Source of the DNA: Salinicoccus halodurans
GTDB taxonomy: Bacteria > Bacillota > Bacilli > Staphylococcales > Salinicoccaceae
NCBI RefSeq assembly: GCF_900114445.1
Contig: NZ_FOTB01000006.1
Coordinates: 186,001 to 250,000, forward strand
DNA length: 64,000 bases
Direction of reading: 5' to 3'
In this document: in pieces, positions 7,042 through 16,600 of the stretch
Layout of the letters: each line of letters opens with the position of its first letter
Position numbering within the stretch: position 1 is the first letter of the stretch
The notes under the pieces: model-generated
Databases searched by the model: none
The model's input: only the letters and a program-made list of their open reading frames with translations
Told to the model about the DNA's origin: nothing
Translations under genes and position numbers: made by a program

Positions 7042-9299
7042 TATTTCGCCTCCAGTTTCTTAATGCGCGCTTCAAAATCATTATCTCTTTCGTTCAACTG
7101 CTGAATCGATCTGGTGTGCCATGTAGTCAACTCATAAATGCTGATACCGCCACCGCTGGTTAAACCAATCGGTGTATCATACTCTCTGCCAATGACCATG
7201 CCACGTTTTATTTTTTTGTTGGCATCATCTTTGAGATTGTACTCATACAGTTGAGTTTCCACTAACGAGGATAAGGCATCGCCATTCCACTCTTTAATAT
7301 TCTCTTTGTATTCTTCAAGAGAGGCATTTATGAATTCACTCGCATGAAATTTACCTGTACCAAAATCCCCGTTGATGTTTGTTGCATAGACGATGGAATC
7401 ACTGGAAGCTTTGCTGAATCTTATGCCGGAGCCATGTGTCGCACCGCCGTTGATATTACCATATAGCAACGCACCATCAGTATCTGAAGATGATTCATTC
7501 TCTTTCACGTAAAACTGGAATTCATTCAATCCGTTCCTAGTCTCCATAAACGGTCTGACATAAACGGAATAGCTACGACTTTCCAAATTGACGGTATCAT
7601 CTGAATTGATGACGGCTTTGCTGTGTTCCGATTTCATTGCGACCGCGCCATAAGTGGAATGGACGGTTAAGCCACCGCCCTCTGCACCTGAAAACTCTGG
7701 GTCGCGGAATAACAGTGAGCCGGAAGCATCATTGTTGCCCTCAGCGTCTGCGTATGTGGATATGCCATAGTCTGAAAAGTAAAGAGAGCGTCCCAGTGAA
7801 TTATTTCTCGCTCGGATATAACCATGTTCAAATCTTAATGACACGTCATGCGTGCTGGTTTGTCCAAGCCATGTGCGCTGGTGTTTACCCCTTGCTTCAA
7901 TGCGTCCATTATTGATGAGTGTATATTCGTCCGGATCCCGACTATCCCACACTTTGATCCGTTCGCCATTAATCTCGATCCGATTGTACCCCTCAGAGCC
8001 ATATATCGTGATTCTGTTCGCATCTATCGTCCCGGCGGTCAACGCTTCAGTGACCACGCCTAAGTACGTGATGGCGTTGCTGTACGTCTCTCCGCCGTCT
8101 TGACTAAAGCCCAAACCGTTGGCGTTAAATTTAGTCACACCTAAAGGATTGTCCAGATTCACACCATATATTTCATTGGCGCGATAATAGAATTGTGTGT
8201 TGTCGCCATCGTTAATGACCTGTGTGGCCTGTTTAATCGCCGCAGGGAGCACTGAGTAAGGTATCGGCTTCTTGCCTAGCAGAATATCATTGATGTCCGC
8301 AATGGCATCGTACTGCATCTTCCTGTACTGAGCGGATATATTTTCATTCCCGAAGGTGTACTCCGCATCAATCAGATCGCCGTCCTCGTCAAAGTCCTCT
8401 GATATCTCCACCACGCGTATATACATATTGATGGACTTGGATGGATAAACCAGACGGATTTCATCGCCCTCATTTAATGCGATGTCGAATAGAGATGCTT
8501 TCAGCGTAAATGACATTTTAAATGTGGATTCCTGTTTGACACGGCAGGCTTCCTTGATGCCTTCTAAGTCACTGTAGCGCTCATCATAGATGGGTTCGCC
8601 ATAGTACACGCCGTACTTACTCGCCATTGGAGAGATGTAGTCATATACTTTCTGTGGCTCTTTCTCTGTGCTGCCTTCGCCACCGGTTTCCTGGAAGTCA
8701 TAGTATCCTTTAATAGCCGTACAGAATGAACCGGTGTCCGTGTCGATGCTTAAATCAATCAGATTGTCATCTTCGTGGATGATGATGTCATCCCTTTGCA
8801 ATCCGATTCTGTTTCTAACCTGAACCGTCTGTGTGCCGATCGGGATATTAAACTCTGCATTGTGTCTACCGATGAAGTAAAGAAAACGCTCTGTGGACGA
8901 CTGTTGCTTGGAATAACTCATGGTATTGGCGTAGAAATTATCAATGATGTTCAAGGTATAATCCTTATTAATAAACAGTGGTGCTATGCTATCCTCAATC
9001 ATCATAGATTTGTTCTCTGCTTCGTCCACATGCCAGATGCCATTGAAGTAATGAAAGAAGTCCAAGACAGCTTCAAATGACTTTACGCCGTGCTTGTCCT
9101 CTTTCGGACTGTACAAGTGATACCAGTCACCTTGGAAGTTCACTTTCCATCCAGTTTCAATGTCTTCAAGGAAATCTGCGTTGATGTCATTCCATAAAAA
9201 AGAGAGCGAAATATCTCGCTCTCCATTGATCTGTCTGTTTCTATTCAGTTTTGAGACTGCCGGGTAGGTTTGGCCGTCTAAGCCTTTAACTGTGAGTAT
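7041..9299 (-). CDS. Tail-tip/baseplate protein with S74-like C-terminal chaperone (probable AUA start)
   Basis: The frame encodes 752 aa if begun at ATA 9299, or 700 aa from an internal GTG at 9143. I prefer 9299. GGAGGTG ends 7 nt before it, an in-frame TGA lies just upstream, and the extra 52 residues (ILTVKGLDGQTYPAVSKLNR...) read like a normal tail-protein N-terminus. The middle has Gly/Asn-rich beta repeats of a fibre. The end (EEYKENIKEWNGDALSSLVETQLYEY...) matches the intramolecular chaperone/peptidase S74 pattern, with SL/EEYK at the cleavage region. It probably combines a tail-associated baseplate protein with a trimeric fibre. It lies where Tal/receptor-binding genes lie, but is separated from the distal-tail gene by the Wzy and fibre genes. 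Confidence 0.85.
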   Translation of the reverse strand: MLTVKGLDGQTYPAVSKLNRNRQINGERDISLSFLWNDINADFLEDIETGWKVNFQGDWYHLYSPKEDKHGVKSFEAVLDFFHYFNGIWHVDEAENKSMMIEDSIAPLFINKDYTLNIIDNFYANTMSYSKQQSSTERFLYFIGRHNAEFNIPIGTQTVQVRNRIGLQRDDIIIHEDDNLIDLSIDTDTGSFCTAIKGYYDFQETGGEGSTEKEPQKVYDYISPMASKYGVYYGEPIYDERYSDLEGIKEACRVKQESTFKMSFTLKASLFDIALNEGDEIRLVYPSKSINMYIRVVEISEDFDEDGDLIDAEYTFGNENISAQYRKMQYDAIADINDILLGKKPIPYSVLPAAIKQATQVINDGDNTQFYYRANEIYGVNLDNPLGVTKFNANGLGFSQDGGETYSNAITYLGVVTEALTAGTIDANRITIYGSEGYNRIEINGERIKVWDSRDPDEYTLINNGRIEARGKHQRTWLGQTSTHDVSLRFEHGYIRARNNSLGRSLYFSDYGISTYADAEGNNDASGSLLFRDPEFSGAEGGGLTVHSTYGAVAMKSEHSKAVINSDDTVNLESRSYSVYVRPFMETRNGLNEFQFYVKENESSSDTDGALLYGNINGGATHGSGIRFSKASSDSIVYATNINGDFGTGKFHASEFINASLEEYKENIKEWNGDALSSLVETQLYEYNLKDDANKKIKRGMVIGREYDTPIGLTSGGGISIYELTTWHTRSIQQLNERDNDFEARIKKLEAK
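9196..9223 (-). terminator. Perfect terminator-like hairpin inside the tail-protein gene
   Basis: On the minus strand GAGAGCGA (9223-9216) pairs with TCGCTCTC (9209-9202) across a 6-nt loop, and six T follow at 9201-9196. It lies about 75 nt inside the gene. It has every feature of an intrinsic terminator and may act as an attenuator, or simply be tolerated under late antitermination. Confidence 0.5.
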
Positions 9300-9326
9300 G
9301 GTGGTTCACCTCCTGATTTTAGGCAT

Positions 9327-9353
9327 AAAAAAGACACCTCTTATTGAGATGTC
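9327..9353 (-). terminator. Terminator at the end of the Wzy-like gene
   Basis: On the minus strand GACATCTC pairs with GAGGTGTC (one wobble), followed by six T. It overlaps the stop codon of the polymerase gene and closes that unit. Confidence 0.75.
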
Positions 9354-10588
9354 TCAAGTTGTTTTTCTTCCTGATAATAATTGTTTCCAATATAAGCTAA
9401 AAATCCTATTGAGTAGCAGAAAATTGGCAATGATATTGGAACTGCATTCATCATTATAAAGGCAATAGTCACTCCGGAATATAAAATAAACTGTTTCATT
9501 TTACCTTTTGTTTTTTTGTACCCACGCATTATAATAAAAAAGTATATTATTATGAATAGCAATCCTATTATTCCTAATTCATACAAAACTGTTCCCCATC
9601 CACTCATGACTCTTCCACCAAGTGTTAAATTGACGCTTGATAGTTCGACTATAAAAGAATAGTTTTTCCCTATTTCTTCAAATGCGTTCTCCGTCCAAGT
9701 GCCGAATCCAAATCCTAAACCAAAGTTATGAAATATACTGATGAAGGATATTAATATATGAGCTAGTCTGTCTGTAACACTTCCATCGTTATTTATAATA
9801 TACATTGGATCATGTACGGTCATATAAATTAAACTACCTGCTCTGGTAGTTAATAATGAATGGTTGCTTAATACTATCCAAATAAAAAAGGTCAAAGTCG
9901 TGAACACTCCTAGTATAGAAGCAAAAGCTTTAAAAAACTCCCCTTTTGAAACGGCTCTCAAGACCAAGTAAAAAACCAAAATCATTACGCCTATTGCAGC
10001 TTGAGATATAAATATTTGAATTATAAGCAAGGAATTATTGAACCAATACTTTTTATTAGATAGTTTTCCCGCTGATTTGAAGTAGTCATTATATAAGAAA
10101 AAGAACAAGCACATTATTGAATAAAAAGAGGGTTCAACCGCCAAGGAAGTAATGCCTCTTGATTCAGATGTACTAAGTCTCGGCAATATAGAGCTTCCAA
10201 AATCTTTGCTAATGACCAATTGTATTAATCCGAAAAGGAACCAGGAGATTATAACTATATTCAAAGTTCTGCTTTTTACATATTTAAACGTCAAATAGCT
10301 ACCGAATGCAATGACGAAAACAGATACATACCCCACTAAAGAACGAATGCCATCTAGAGAAGGGTGACTAAACATAAATATCAGGGTGGCATAGAGTGCA
10401 AAAAAACCGTAAAGCACTATATATCTCGAAACCCTCACTTGCTTCTCTGCGAAAAAAAATAAAATAACAATTAGAGTTGAGAGCATTAATGCATACGGTT
10501 GTGTATCGAACGGCGTATCTATCAAAGAGATATAGGGAAATGCGCATGCAAAGAATAATAATACGGCTAAAATATTTTTAAAATTCAA
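9341..10588 (-). CDS. Wzy/O-antigen-ligase-like polysaccharide polymerase carried by the phage
   Basis: 415 aa polytopic membrane protein with about 11-12 helices spread over its length and a large extracellular loop near 240-320 (LSNHSLLTTRAGSL ... GLGFGFGTWTENAFEEIG). This is the arrangement of Wzy polymerases and WaaL-type ligases, which join repeat units of surface polysaccharide. Starts at TTG 10588 after GAAGGAGAG. The gene is visibly more AT-rich than its neighbours, has its own promoter/operator region upstream and a terminator at its end, and sits inside the late tail operon next to a pectate-lyase-fold fibre. This suggests a lysogenic-conversion moron that changes host capsule or other glycan. 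The polymerase family is inferred from topology, not a unique motif. Confidence 0.72.
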   Translation of the reverse strand: MNFKNILAVLLFFACAFPYISLIDTPFDTQPYALMLSTLIVILFFFAEKQVRVSRYIVLYGFFALYATLIFMFSHPSLDGIRSLVGYVSVFVIAFGSYLTFKYVKSRTLNIVIISWFLFGLIQLVISKDFGSSILPRLSTSESRGITSLAVEPSFYSIMCLFFFLYNDYFKSAGKLSNKKYWFNNSLLIIQIFISQAAIGVMILVFYLVLRAVSKGEFFKAFASILGVFTTLTFFIWIVLSNHSLLTTRAGSLIYMTVHDPMYIINNDGSVTDRLAHILISFISIFHNFGLGFGFGTWTENAFEEIGKNYSFIVELSSVNLTLGGRVMSGWGTVLYELGIIGLLFIIIYFFIIMRGYKKTKGKMKQFILYSGVTIAFIMMNAVPISLPIFCYSIGFLAYIGNNYYQEEKQLETSQ

Positions 10589-10602
10589 AAAAACTCTCCT
10601 TC

Positions 10603-10655
10603 AATTAAGTATAATGTAAATATTATACATAAGAAGAATAAAGTCAATACATTTT
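10603..10655 (-). promoter_or_regulatory. Promoter and palindromic operator of the Wzy-like gene
   Basis: On the minus strand TTGACT (about 10650-10645) is followed after 14-16 nt by TATAAT/TAATAT. Overlapping the start region is a perfect inverted repeat GTATAAT-6 nt-ATTATAC (10609-10628). The gene therefore appears to have its own regulated promoter within the late operon. The -35/-10 spacing is shorter than ideal. Confidence 0.5.
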
Positions 10656-10658
10656 TAT

Positions 10659-12506
10659 TTAAGTGTTGCTAACCTTCATCCAGTCATCAACTGATGATGT
10701 GTTAACTGCGACATAAAATGCGGGATTACTCCCTCCTGTGACAGCTTGTTGTCCAACGAATATAGGAGGGCTTGATATATTATTTGCCACCCCATTTTGT
10801 TGAGTGACTTGGAAAATAGGCTCTTCTGATGTGCCATAAGAACCTGCTTGAAGACACCTTGCTTCTAACCACGATCCAATAGATGGATATGCGTTTTTTA
10901 CAATGTCACCAATATCCCATGTGCCTTCTGTCGGCAATGAACTGCGTTCCACTATTTTGTAACCGCCGTTATTATAAACCTCTCCAGAAGTATCCGTCAT
11001 ACTCACACTTTTATCGAAATCATTATTCTTAGCGATTGATCCTGTGGAAGATGCAGAGAAAGAAAGTGAATAGCTACCTGTGAAGTTACCGCTGTTTCCT
11101 ACAAAAGAAACGTCGTCAGCAAAGTTAATCACTCCACCAGTGTTTCCAGATATAATGCATCCTGACACTTTGACGTTTTCAATCTTGTTAGATTCTGTCC
11201 CAGCGATATAGAATGCGGCAGGCGTACTTGCAGTTAAAGCATTATTTGCTATTTCTGCATTATCGATTTTAATATTTTTAACTCCTGGGTATAGATACAC
11301 TCCATAACTAAAGTTATCGCCATAAATACCGCCGTTGATAAATACACCTTCGCCACCGGTTACGATTATTCCATATCCCTTAGATTCATCAATCGTACCA
11401 TCCTTTTTAACGAATTTAGCAGCGGTATAGATACCACCGTTAATGACTTGATTTTTTCCGCTTAATGCTAGGTTACTCGACATGTTTCCTGTAAGTGCAG
11501 ACCCATCAAGGGTGAATCCATCGCTTGCTGACTCTAAACCGTTTGCACATTCCGTTGAAAAGATACCTGAGAATTTACTATTATAGGTGCCACCCATCAT
11601 ATTAAACCCATTTTCCAAACATCTTCGCGCAGTCGAGTTGACAATCGTCGTATTATAAGTGTTTGAATAAGGGGCGTCATAATCAATATAAGAATTTACA
11701 GCGTTAATGACATTCCCGAAAATTCCTTCGCCATAGATGTTTTCTGCATGCGAATCTATACATCCTTTAAATGCTACGGCAATAGCTCTTGGGGATTTAT
11801 ATCTAAACGTTTCACCGCCTTCATACTCACCTTCAAATCTCATTCCAATCACTTTAGGACTTCGAACGCCACAAAAACTAAATACAGTAAAAATATCTCT
11901 ACCACTAGAAGCGTAATCATCTATAGAATGCAGGTAATCCAAGGTTAACCCCTGCATTTCGATTACAGGACTACCAACGCCGACAATCTCTATATTATCG
12001 TGGGTAATTTTCACTCTAGTTGGATTAGTTATTGTAGAGTTATTTCTAAAATTTATTCTGTAAGGCATACTTCCGCGAGGGATCAATAAACGCCCGCCTC
12101 CCAAAGAGCCTAGATGATCAATTGCCCTTTGAAATCTTTGTAAGTCATCAACTTCTAGAGCTAAGCGAGGAAAGCGAAGAATGCTGATACCTATAGTCTC
12201 ATTGGTAGTTTCTGTTGCATTTTCATGCGCTTTTAATCTACCGTTCAAAACTTCAAATGAGCCACGAGCTTGAGCGATTTCTGAATTCGGATCAGCTACA
12301 CCATCTATAATATTATTGATTTGTTGCTGCACATCAACATTCATATCATTTGTCTGTTGAGCTTCATTCAATACATTATGCGCTTTCTGAAGCGCTTCAT
12401 CGTATGTGTATCCCATGCTGTTAAACAGTTTAATGAGTTCATTAATAATATTACGTGTATCCGACCCATGTGCAGAATTAATCAAAGGTACTTTTTCAAA
12501 ACTCAC
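10659..12506 (-). CDS. Pectate-lyase-fold tail fibre/tailspike
   Basis: 615 aa from GTG 12506, chosen because GGAGGAG ends 7 nt before it; an ATG at 12539 lacks a spaced ribosome site and lies in a hairpin. Residues 1-110 are helical (INELIKLFNSMGYTYDEALQKAHNVL...), probably for virion attachment. From about 130 on there are repeated beta-strand motifs (GGRLLIPRG, NAEIANNAL, GGIYGDNFSYGVYLY) characteristic of a right-handed parallel beta-helix. Such spikes bind or cleave surface polysaccharide. It adjoins the Wzy-like gene. Catalytic residues cannot be assigned by eye. Confidence 0.82.
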   Translation of the reverse strand: MSFEKVPLINSAHGSDTRNIINELIKLFNSMGYTYDEALQKAHNVLNEAQQTNDMNVDVQQQINNIIDGVADPNSEIAQARGSFEVLNGRLKAHENATETTNETIGISILRFPRLALEVDDLQRFQRAIDHLGSLGGGRLLIPRGSMPYRINFRNNSTITNPTRVKITHDNIEIVGVGSPVIEMQGLTLDYLHSIDDYASSGRDIFTVFSFCGVRSPKVIGMRFEGEYEGGETFRYKSPRAIAVAFKGCIDSHAENIYGEGIFGNVINAVNSYIDYDAPYSNTYNTTIVNSTARRCLENGFNMMGGTYNSKFSGIFSTECANGLESASDGFTLDGSALTGNMSSNLALSGKNQVINGGIYTAAKFVKKDGTIDESKGYGIIVTGGEGVFINGGIYGDNFSYGVYLYPGVKNIKIDNAEIANNALTASTPAAFYIAGTESNKIENVKVSGCIISGNTGGVINFADDVSFVGNSGNFTGSYSLSFSASSTGSIAKNNDFDKSVSMTDTSGEVYNNGGYKIVERSSLPTEGTWDIGDIVKNAYPSIGSWLEARCLQAGSYGTSEEPIFQVTQQNGVANNISSPPIFVGQQAVTGGSNPAFYVAVNTSSVDDWMKVSNT

Positions 12507-12531
12507 ATTACCACTCCTCCCATAATAAGAA

Positions 12532-12557
12532 AAAGACATCCCTTGTGAGATGTCTTT
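12532..12557 (-). terminator. Intercistronic hairpin with U-run
   Basis: AAAGACATC (12532-12540) and GATGTCTTT (12549-12557) form a perfect 9-bp stem; on the minus strand the 3' arm runs into TTTTTC. It lies between the small ORF and the fibre gene and resembles the hairpin at 9327-9353. Confidence 0.65.
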
Positions 12558-12579
12558 AATAAATATTTATATTTGAATA

Positions 12580-12801
12580 TCATCCTGCATTAAAACTGGT
12601 AAAAATAATTCCTTTTTCAAACGTTGATTCATCTAGTGGTTCGGCAGTCCATATCTGTTTGGTATCATCGAATTGGAGCGTTGTATTAAATTCATTTATT
12701 GCTATATCCTCAGCCTCTTTTTTGATATCTGCCTTTATAATCGCACCGTCATACATGTCATAATCTGTGTTTTCATTATCGGGAAGTACTATCCACAACA
12801 T
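12580..12801 (-). CDS. Small phage protein
   Basis: 73 aa, acidic, no membrane segment (MLWIVLPDNENTDYDMYDGA...). It lies 17 nt after the distal-tail gene in the late operon. Not recognised. Confidence 0.7.
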   Translation of the reverse strand: MLWIVLPDNENTDYDMYDGAIIKADIKKEAEDIAINEFNTTLQFDDTKQIWTAEPLDESTFEKGIIFTSFNAG

Positions 12802-12818
12802 ACAATCACCCCTACAAA

Positions 12819-13658
12819 TTAGTCATACAAATATCTAAAATCTATTTTTATTTCAAACTGACTGATTCCTCGAACTTCCCAATAGTTCCATCCATTCTTC
12901 ACCGTTAAAAATTCACCGTTTGCCTGGTCCATTACATTTGCATTGTTTACTCTTACTTTATGCCCTTCGATGGTTAATCGTCCGCCGGGGTAAAGTCGCC
13001 TGTCTAATCTGAAAGTGGTGACACCATCATATATTTCAACCCAGGGCACTTCTTCTTGAGCAACTAACTCAATCACACTGTCTTTCTGCTGAATCAGCTT
13101 AATCTCTTCGGTGCCAGCATTGTAAAACGTCGGGTCTTCATTCGTGAATGAATACTGCCAGTAATTTTCCGGGAACCAGGTACCCATGCCATACGCCCAC
13201 TTGTCGTTAAACTGCATGCCCTCTGTGTCGATGGTCATTGACGTGTGGAGGGATTGCCTGAATATCGGTTTGAGCACCTTCAACGGTACCTCTGCTTGTC
13301 CCCAGATTGTGACGGGTCTTTCAAATTCATAGTCCTCATCCACAATGACTTTCAGCAGCTTGAAGGGTTCATGACTCTCTGCAAGGTAGAATACACCAAG
13401 TCGTCTAAAGAACTCATATATCTGACTGCGCTTCAAACGCCAATCAATGGTGTCTGCGGCAGTAAATAGTATTTGGATACTTGCACTCCTATCAGATGGA
13501 TAACGCTTGATGGGCGCGTCATTACCACCGTCAGACTCACTGTAAATGGAATTATATAAAACAGGCCCAATACTGATATCGAGCGCCTTCAATCCATATC
13601 CCAGTTTATCCACCGGAAAGCCGACTGGATTATATTCTAAATCATAAATATTAAACAT
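12819..13658 (-). CDS. Distal tail protein (Dit-like)
   Basis: 279 aa, directly downstream of and overlapping the tape measure gene, the invariant place of the distal tail protein in Firmicute siphophages. The N-terminus (MFNIYDLEYNPVGFPVDKLG) and blocks such as RSASIQILFTAADTIDWRLKRSQIYEFF and GMGTWFPENYWQYSF fit the phage tail component family. It forms the hub joining the tail tube to the baseplate. Confidence 0.88.
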   Translation of the reverse strand: MFNIYDLEYNPVGFPVDKLGYGLKALDISIGPVLYNSIYSESDGGNDAPIKRYPSDRSASIQILFTAADTIDWRLKRSQIYEFFRRLGVFYLAESHEPFKLLKVIVDEDYEFERPVTIWGQAEVPLKVLKPIFRQSLHTSMTIDTEGMQFNDKWAYGMGTWFPENYWQYSFTNEDPTFYNAGTEEIKLIQQKDSVIELVAQEEVPWVEIYDGVTTFRLDRRLYPGGRLTIEGHKVRVNNANVMDQANGEFLTVKNGWNYWEVRGISQFEIKIDFRYLYD

Positions 13659-16600
13659 AATTTGGTCGACCTCCTAACAATGAATGCTTCGTTGATTTCT
13701 TCTGATTGTACCTGTCATTTGACTGTCCGATTTCTTCATCTCCGATGGATAAGTCTTTTGCTTCAATGCCTGTCAGTTTCTCGAGCATTTTCATGAGGAT
13801 GCCGTTTTGTTCAACGAGTGCATTGACTACATCATTATCATTACCCCCAGAGCCGCCCACATTCGGCAGCTCTCGCGTCTGCTTACTCTTTCCAGCAAGC
13901 TTCTTGCTGGCGAGTGCAATCAGCTTCATTGCTTCAGACGGATTATTCATCGGTACCACGTATTCATTGTCATGTAGGTTGAATAACCCACCTTTTTGAA
14001 TGAATCCGCCGTTCTCATGGCCGGACAATACTTTCTTCGGATTGATTGTATTACTGTTCATCACCTGGTTGCCCTTTTGCGCCTGCCAGTGAATGTGCGG
14101 GCCAGTCGTCCATGCACCAGAGTTACCTGTATTTGCGATGTGCTCTCCGGCTTTGACTGCACCTGTTTTGATGATGTCTTTTAAGTGCATGAAGAACTGC
14201 GTGATATTACCACTTCTTAGCTTGGCAACCAGACCGCCGCCTTTGTTATGCATCTTGCTAACAGTACCAGCGAGTGTCGCATTTACAGGCGTACCGATTG
14301 GCGTGCCGTAGTCGATACCGTAGTGTCTGCCGCCGTTGAATCCTGTAGGATAACCCGGTACCGGGCTGTCCGGACTGTATGGTGTGGTCATGCGATAGTT
14401 CATGAATGAGGCTTTCTTGCCATTACCAAGCCCACCGGCTTCAAACCAGCCTTTGACTTTCTCCAAAGCGCCGTCTTTCAGCTTATTGTATCCGGCTTTG
14501 ATGAGGTCGCCTGGGATCTTGGTGATAGAACTGAAATCCACACCGAAGTTATTCAACGCCATATCCAGCAGCTTGCCTGGATTTTTCATGTAGTCCCAGA
14601 CATCACCGACTTTGTTTGCGAGACCTTTCGCGCCAGATACAATCTTAGAACCAATACCGGCCGCTTTATCTTTAATCCATCCAAGACCTTCACCAAGACC
14701 GCCTTGTCGGGTGCCCCGGCTGAACATGCCTTCAGCCATTTCCTGCGTCTGCCTGCCATTAAATATCTTTGTGCCTTTCGGCAACATCATCTGTGTGTCA
14801 ATATTTGGCGTGAGGAACATCTTGCCATTTGGCAGTACGACGGTTTCCCGTCTGCCGTCTGCGCCTTGTCCGTTGCCCGGACCTCGGTCTCCCACTGTGG
14901 CCAGAGTATTCTGTGCAAGTGCGCCGTTTTGCGTACCGCGGCTGAACTTAATCGGCTCAATGAGCGTACTGCCCATACCCAATTTATCTGCGACCCAGTT
15001 CACACCGTCAATCATTTTGTTAAGACCGCCAATGGCGTGTTTCTTCAATCCGGAGGCTAAATCTTTCGCTGCCTGGACCGCATCGTTTTTCATGCCGACA
15101 ACGCCATCAACCAGTTTCTTTATCCAGCTTTTAGCGGTATTATACGCGCCTCTGAAACCACCGGCAATGAAATCTTTGACACGGTTGCCCATGCTGCGTG
15201 CGCTTTGCCAGATATTACCGAACCAACTCTTAACCCCGTTATAAAGCGCGCGGATCGTATTGACTCCCGTCGCTCTAGCACTGGCAAAGGTTCGAGTGAT
15301 ATTCAGGTAAATATTTCGGACGAAGTTAAATATACTCCGCACCATATTAGAGAATATGGAGTTCGCTGACTTGTACAATGATGTAAAGATATTCTTTGTA
15401 TTCGTCCAGGCGGATGTGGCGAATGATTTAAAGAAGCCGACAATGTTCGACCACATGCTCCGTAAAGAAGATGTGAAGAGTCGAATGAATGCCAGGCCGC
15501 CTTTGATGATTTTGCCGTAGAACATCAACTGTACAAAGTTCCATACAAATTGAATTGCGCCACGGAAAATTTGTTTGATACCCTGCCACATTTTGGAGAA
15601 ATCACCGGTGAATAATCCGGAGAAAACGCGGATAATTCCCATGATAATATTTAGCCCGCCCTGGATAACGCCTTTAATGTTAGTCCAAACCGACCGTACA
15701 ATAAATAGAACGGCAGTAAAAACACCCCTAAAAATTGTGGTGATAATCGGTAGAACGGCGCTTATGATCGTGCGTAAAATATTGACACCATTCATGAATG
15801 CATTAATCGTCTGCTGCCCATCAGTGCGCCAGAATAAAGCGATCTGTTGGAACATGCTGACAAAGAATCGTTTCACGGATTGAATGGCCGGAGTAATGAT
15901 CGTCATGAAGTTGGTGTATATCGACTGTCCAAATGCAATGATCGTTGGAATGAAATTGCGGAACCGCTCAATCAGCCCCTGGACCATATTCCTGAATGTC
16001 GATGATTTGGAATAAGCAATCCCGAATACAGTCCCCAATGTGGTAATCACACCGATGGCAATACCGACTGGACCCAATAAGAATGAGAATCGGGTAGCCA
16101 GTGCTCTGATGACACCTAAAAACCCTTTCTCACCCATCTTCGTTAATATTGGCGACAGCATAGTAAGCCAGCCGCCAAGTAAACCGACGAATGCACCAAC
16201 GCTTCCGATGACCGGGCCAAGCGCTGCGGCAATGCCGGCAAATATCAGCCCCATACGCTGACCGGCCGGGGAGAGATTATTGAACTTCTCCACAATGCCT
16301 GTAATGCCCTGTGTAATCCGTGTAGCAATCGGAGCCAATGTTGTTCCCAAATCAGCCATCGCCTGCTGGAAGGATTGCTGACTCTGTCTGGACTCGACCA
16401 ATTCCTTATTGTTTTCACGGAACTTTTGATTGACATTAGCCAAACCGTTATCCGCCAATGTCTGCATGACAAAATTTTGTTCTGTGCCGTTTGCAATGGC
16501 ATCACTCAATCCGCCGTTGAACTTATCCATATCCACACCAAGCCGCTCAAGTAATTCGGCAAATGGCCCGATTGCTTTACCTGTGGCCAGTGTCTCCTGC

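Noticed and set aside
14612-15244. 210-codon plus-strand frame in the tape measure region
   Set aside because: Antisense shadow of the tape measure gene, Pro/Ser-rich composition and no ribosome site.
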